From Pseudomonadota bacterium (GTDB taxonomy: Bacteria > Pseudomonadota > Alphaproteobacteria > Acetobacterales > Acetobacteraceae): a stretch of DNA of 6,810 bases. Numbering within the stretch: the stretch's first letter is position 1; each line of letters begins with the position of its first letter. The position numbers were made by a program, and so were the translations under genes. The DNA is taken from NCBI GenBank assembly GCA_023390705.1, contig JAEWCI010000104.1:1-6810 (forward strand), given 5' to 3'. This document shows, one piece after another, positions 5,529 to 6,810 of the stretch. The notes below the pieces were generated by a model that was given only the letters and a program-made list of their open reading frames with translations, did not search any database and was not told where the DNA came from.

Positions 5529-6725
5529 ATGCCGGGCACTGACGCCGCCCAAGGGAAGGCCCTGGAGGGCGATGCCTATCGCCAGGCCGCGCGCCAATGG
5601 CTGGCCGGCAACCTGCCGCCGCAATGGCGCAGCGACGCACCGGACCGCGTGCCGCCCACGCTGGATGAGGCGAAGGACTGGGAAGCTTGCATGCACAAGG
5701 CGGGCCTCTGGGGCGTCACCTGGCCCACCGAATATGGCGGCCATGGCCGCACGCTGCGCGAGCATCTGATCGTCAACCAGGAAATCGGCCGGCTGCCGAT
5801 GCCGGAGAGCGTGAACTCCATCGGCAAGGAACTCGCCGGGCCGATCATCATGGCGGTCGCCACCGAGGAGCAGAAGCGGCGCTACCTGCCCGCCATCCTG
5901 GAAATGCGCGAGATCTGGTGCCAGGGCTTTTCCGAACCCGAGGCCGGCTCCGACCTCGCCGGCCTGCGCACCCGCGCGGTGCGGGACGGCGATGTCTGGC
6001 GCATCACCGGGCAGAAGATCTGGACCAGCGGCGCCTTCCGCTCCCAGCGCTGCCTGCTGCTGGCGCGCACCGGCACGCTGGAGGACCGCCATCGCGGCCT
6101 GTCCCTCTTTGCCCTGAAGCTGGACCAGCCCGGCGTCACCGTGCGGCAGATCAGGCAGATCAGCGGCGAGGACGAGTTCTGCGAATGCTTCTTCGACGGC
6201 GCCGTGGTGGAGGCGCATGACGCGCTGGGCGAGCCGGAGAAGGGCTGGAACGCCGCGGTACGCGTGCTGGAGGTGGAGCGCGCCACCAACCGCATGTACC
6301 GCGCCTGGCGCTTCGAGAACGAGCTGCGCCACCTGATCACCGCCTGCAAGGCGGACCCGGCACTGTCCGCGCTGCTGGAGAATCCGCATTACCGCCAGCG
6401 CCTGGCGGCGACCCGCGCCGATATCGAGGTGCTGAAGCGCTTCGTGGAAAGCGTGGTGGAGGATCTCGATGCCGGCGGCTTGCTCGGCGGCCGGGGCAGC
6501 CTGATGAAGCAGCACTGGAGCGAGGCGCATCAGCGCTTCGCCAGCCTGGCGAACGAGATGCTGGACCAGGCCAGCGTGCCCGCCAGCCCTGTGGTGGCGG
6601 CGGCGCAGCGGCGGATGCGGCTGCTCTATCTGCGTTCCCGCGCAGAGACGATCTATGCCGGCACCACGCAGATCCAGCTCGGCATCATCGCCGACCGCAT
6701 CCTCAAGCTGCCGCGGGGGGGCTGA
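5529..6725 (+). CDS. Acyl-CoA dehydrogenase family flavoprotein
   Basis: This 398-residue FAD enzyme introduces the alpha-beta double bond into an acyl-CoA thioester and passes electrons to electron-transfer flavoprotein. The helical N-domain spans about 15-125, with the family's WGVTWPTEYGG at 61-71. The beta-domain carries CQGFSEPEAGSDL (131-143) and GQKIWTSGA (161-169), the FAD/substrate segments. The C-terminal helical domain ends in TIYAGTTQIQLGIIADRIL (374-392). In medium-chain enzymes the catalytic base is the Glu of IYEGT, but here that residue is Ala377. Glu250 in LEVERA lines up by eye with the Glu of the isovaleryl-CoA dehydrogenase helix-G motif (DLER), so the base has probably moved there. 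ATG 5529 follows an AGAGGAAA site at about 10 bases. The next gene begins 3 bases after the stop, indicating an operon. Chain length and substrate are not predictable. Confidence 0.95.
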   Translation: MPGTDAAQGKALEGDAYRQAARQWLAGNLPPQWRSDAPDRVPPTLDEAKDWEACMHKAGLWGVTWPTEYGGHGRTLREHLIVNQEIGRLPMPESVNSIGKELAGPIIMAVATEEQKRRYLPAILEMREIWCQGFSEPEAGSDLAGLRTRAVRDGDVWRITGQKIWTSGAFRSQRCLLLARTGTLEDRHRGLSLFALKLDQPGVTVRQIRQISGEDEFCECFFDGAVVEAHDALGEPEKGWNAAVRVLEVERATNRMYRAWRFENELRHLITACKADPALSALLENPHYRQRLAATRADIEVLKRFVESVVEDLDAGGLLGGRGSLMKQHWSEAHQRFASLANEMLDQASVPASPVVAAAQRRMRLLYLRSRAETIYAGTTQIQLGIIADRILKLPRGG

Positions 6726-6728
6726 GCC

Positions 6729-6810
6729 ATGAGCAGCGACATGCAGGAAACCATCCAGGAAATCGCCCGCACCGCCCAGCGCGCGGCGGCTTCCTGCGCC
6801 GGGCTGGAGG
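6729..6810 (+). CDS. Start of an unidentified gene, truncated by the window end
   Basis: An ATG 3 bases after the acyl-CoA dehydrogenase stop opens a frame that continues without a stop to the end of the window (27 codons plus one base). A run of seven G (6715-6721) lies 7 bases upstream and may act as the ribosome binding site. The visible residues are polar and helix-prone (MSSDMQETIQEIARTAQR and onward) and carry no diagnostic motif. Acyl-CoA dehydrogenase genes often occur as adjacent pairs, so a second dehydrogenase subunit is a reasonable guess, but the sequence itself does not show it. The frame is the same as that of the preceding gene. Confidence 0.55.
   Translation, partial: MSSDMQETIQEIARTAQRAAASCAGLE

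Noticed and set aside
5179..5640. N-terminal extension of the stress-like gene up to 5640
   Set aside because: The frame is open, but the extension is Arg/Pro/Ala-rich, runs across the EcfG-type promoter and into the dehydrogenase gene, and a good ribosome binding site supports ATG 5178.
5160..6530. 456-codon open frame on the minus strand opposite the acyl-CoA dehydrogenase gene
   Set aside because: It shadows a well-conserved acyl-CoA dehydrogenase and has no recognisable domain.

Overview
The window is about 6.8 kb of very GC-rich DNA with tightly packed genes and strong third-position G/C bias. It reads as an alphaproteobacterial chromosome, most plausibly an Acetobacteraceae/Roseomonas-like organism. 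That placement is an inference from base composition, the Bug-type solute-binding protein next to CoA-thioester genes, and an exact match to the alphaproteobacterial EcfG promoter consensus. No rRNA, tRNA, CRISPR array, transposase or phage gene is visible.

Layout. Bases 1-1269 are the 3' part of an NDP-forming acyl-CoA synthetase (flavodoxin-like ligase domain plus ATP-grasp domain). After a 102-base gap with a hairpin comes a Tat-type exported Bug/TctC solute-binding protein (1372-2340). It is translationally coupled by a 4-base ATGA overlap to a crotonase-fold enoyl-CoA hydratase/isomerase (2337-3092). Facing these with a 4-base gap is a minus-strand YjbQ-family gene (3097-3516). Divergent from it is an M20-family metallopeptidase (3570-4790). 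Convergent to that, 7 bases away, is a small minus-strand protein resembling the YflT/general-stress-protein domain family (4798-5178). A 350-base intergenic region (5179-5528) separates this gene from a divergent acyl-CoA dehydrogenase (5529-6725). The start of another gene in the same frame (6729 onward) runs off the end.

How the genes fit together. The acyl-CoA ligase, Bug protein, crotonase and acyl-CoA dehydrogenase together suggest capture of an organic acid, activation to a CoA thioester, and beta-oxidation-like processing. The substrate cannot be read from the sequence. YjbQ and the M20 peptidase look like independent housekeeping or salvage genes.

The most informative non-coding signal is GGAAC-N16-CGTT on the minus strand (5407 down to 5383), upstream of the small stress-like gene. 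It matches the EcfG general-stress sigma factor consensus exactly and agrees with the gene's domain resemblance. Other points are a crotonase lacking one of the two classical catalytic glutamates, an acyl-CoA dehydrogenase whose likely catalytic base sits at the isovaleryl-CoA-dehydrogenase-type position, and a possibly leaderless M20 gene. I see no convincing novel multi-gene system; most of the window is ordinary metabolism.
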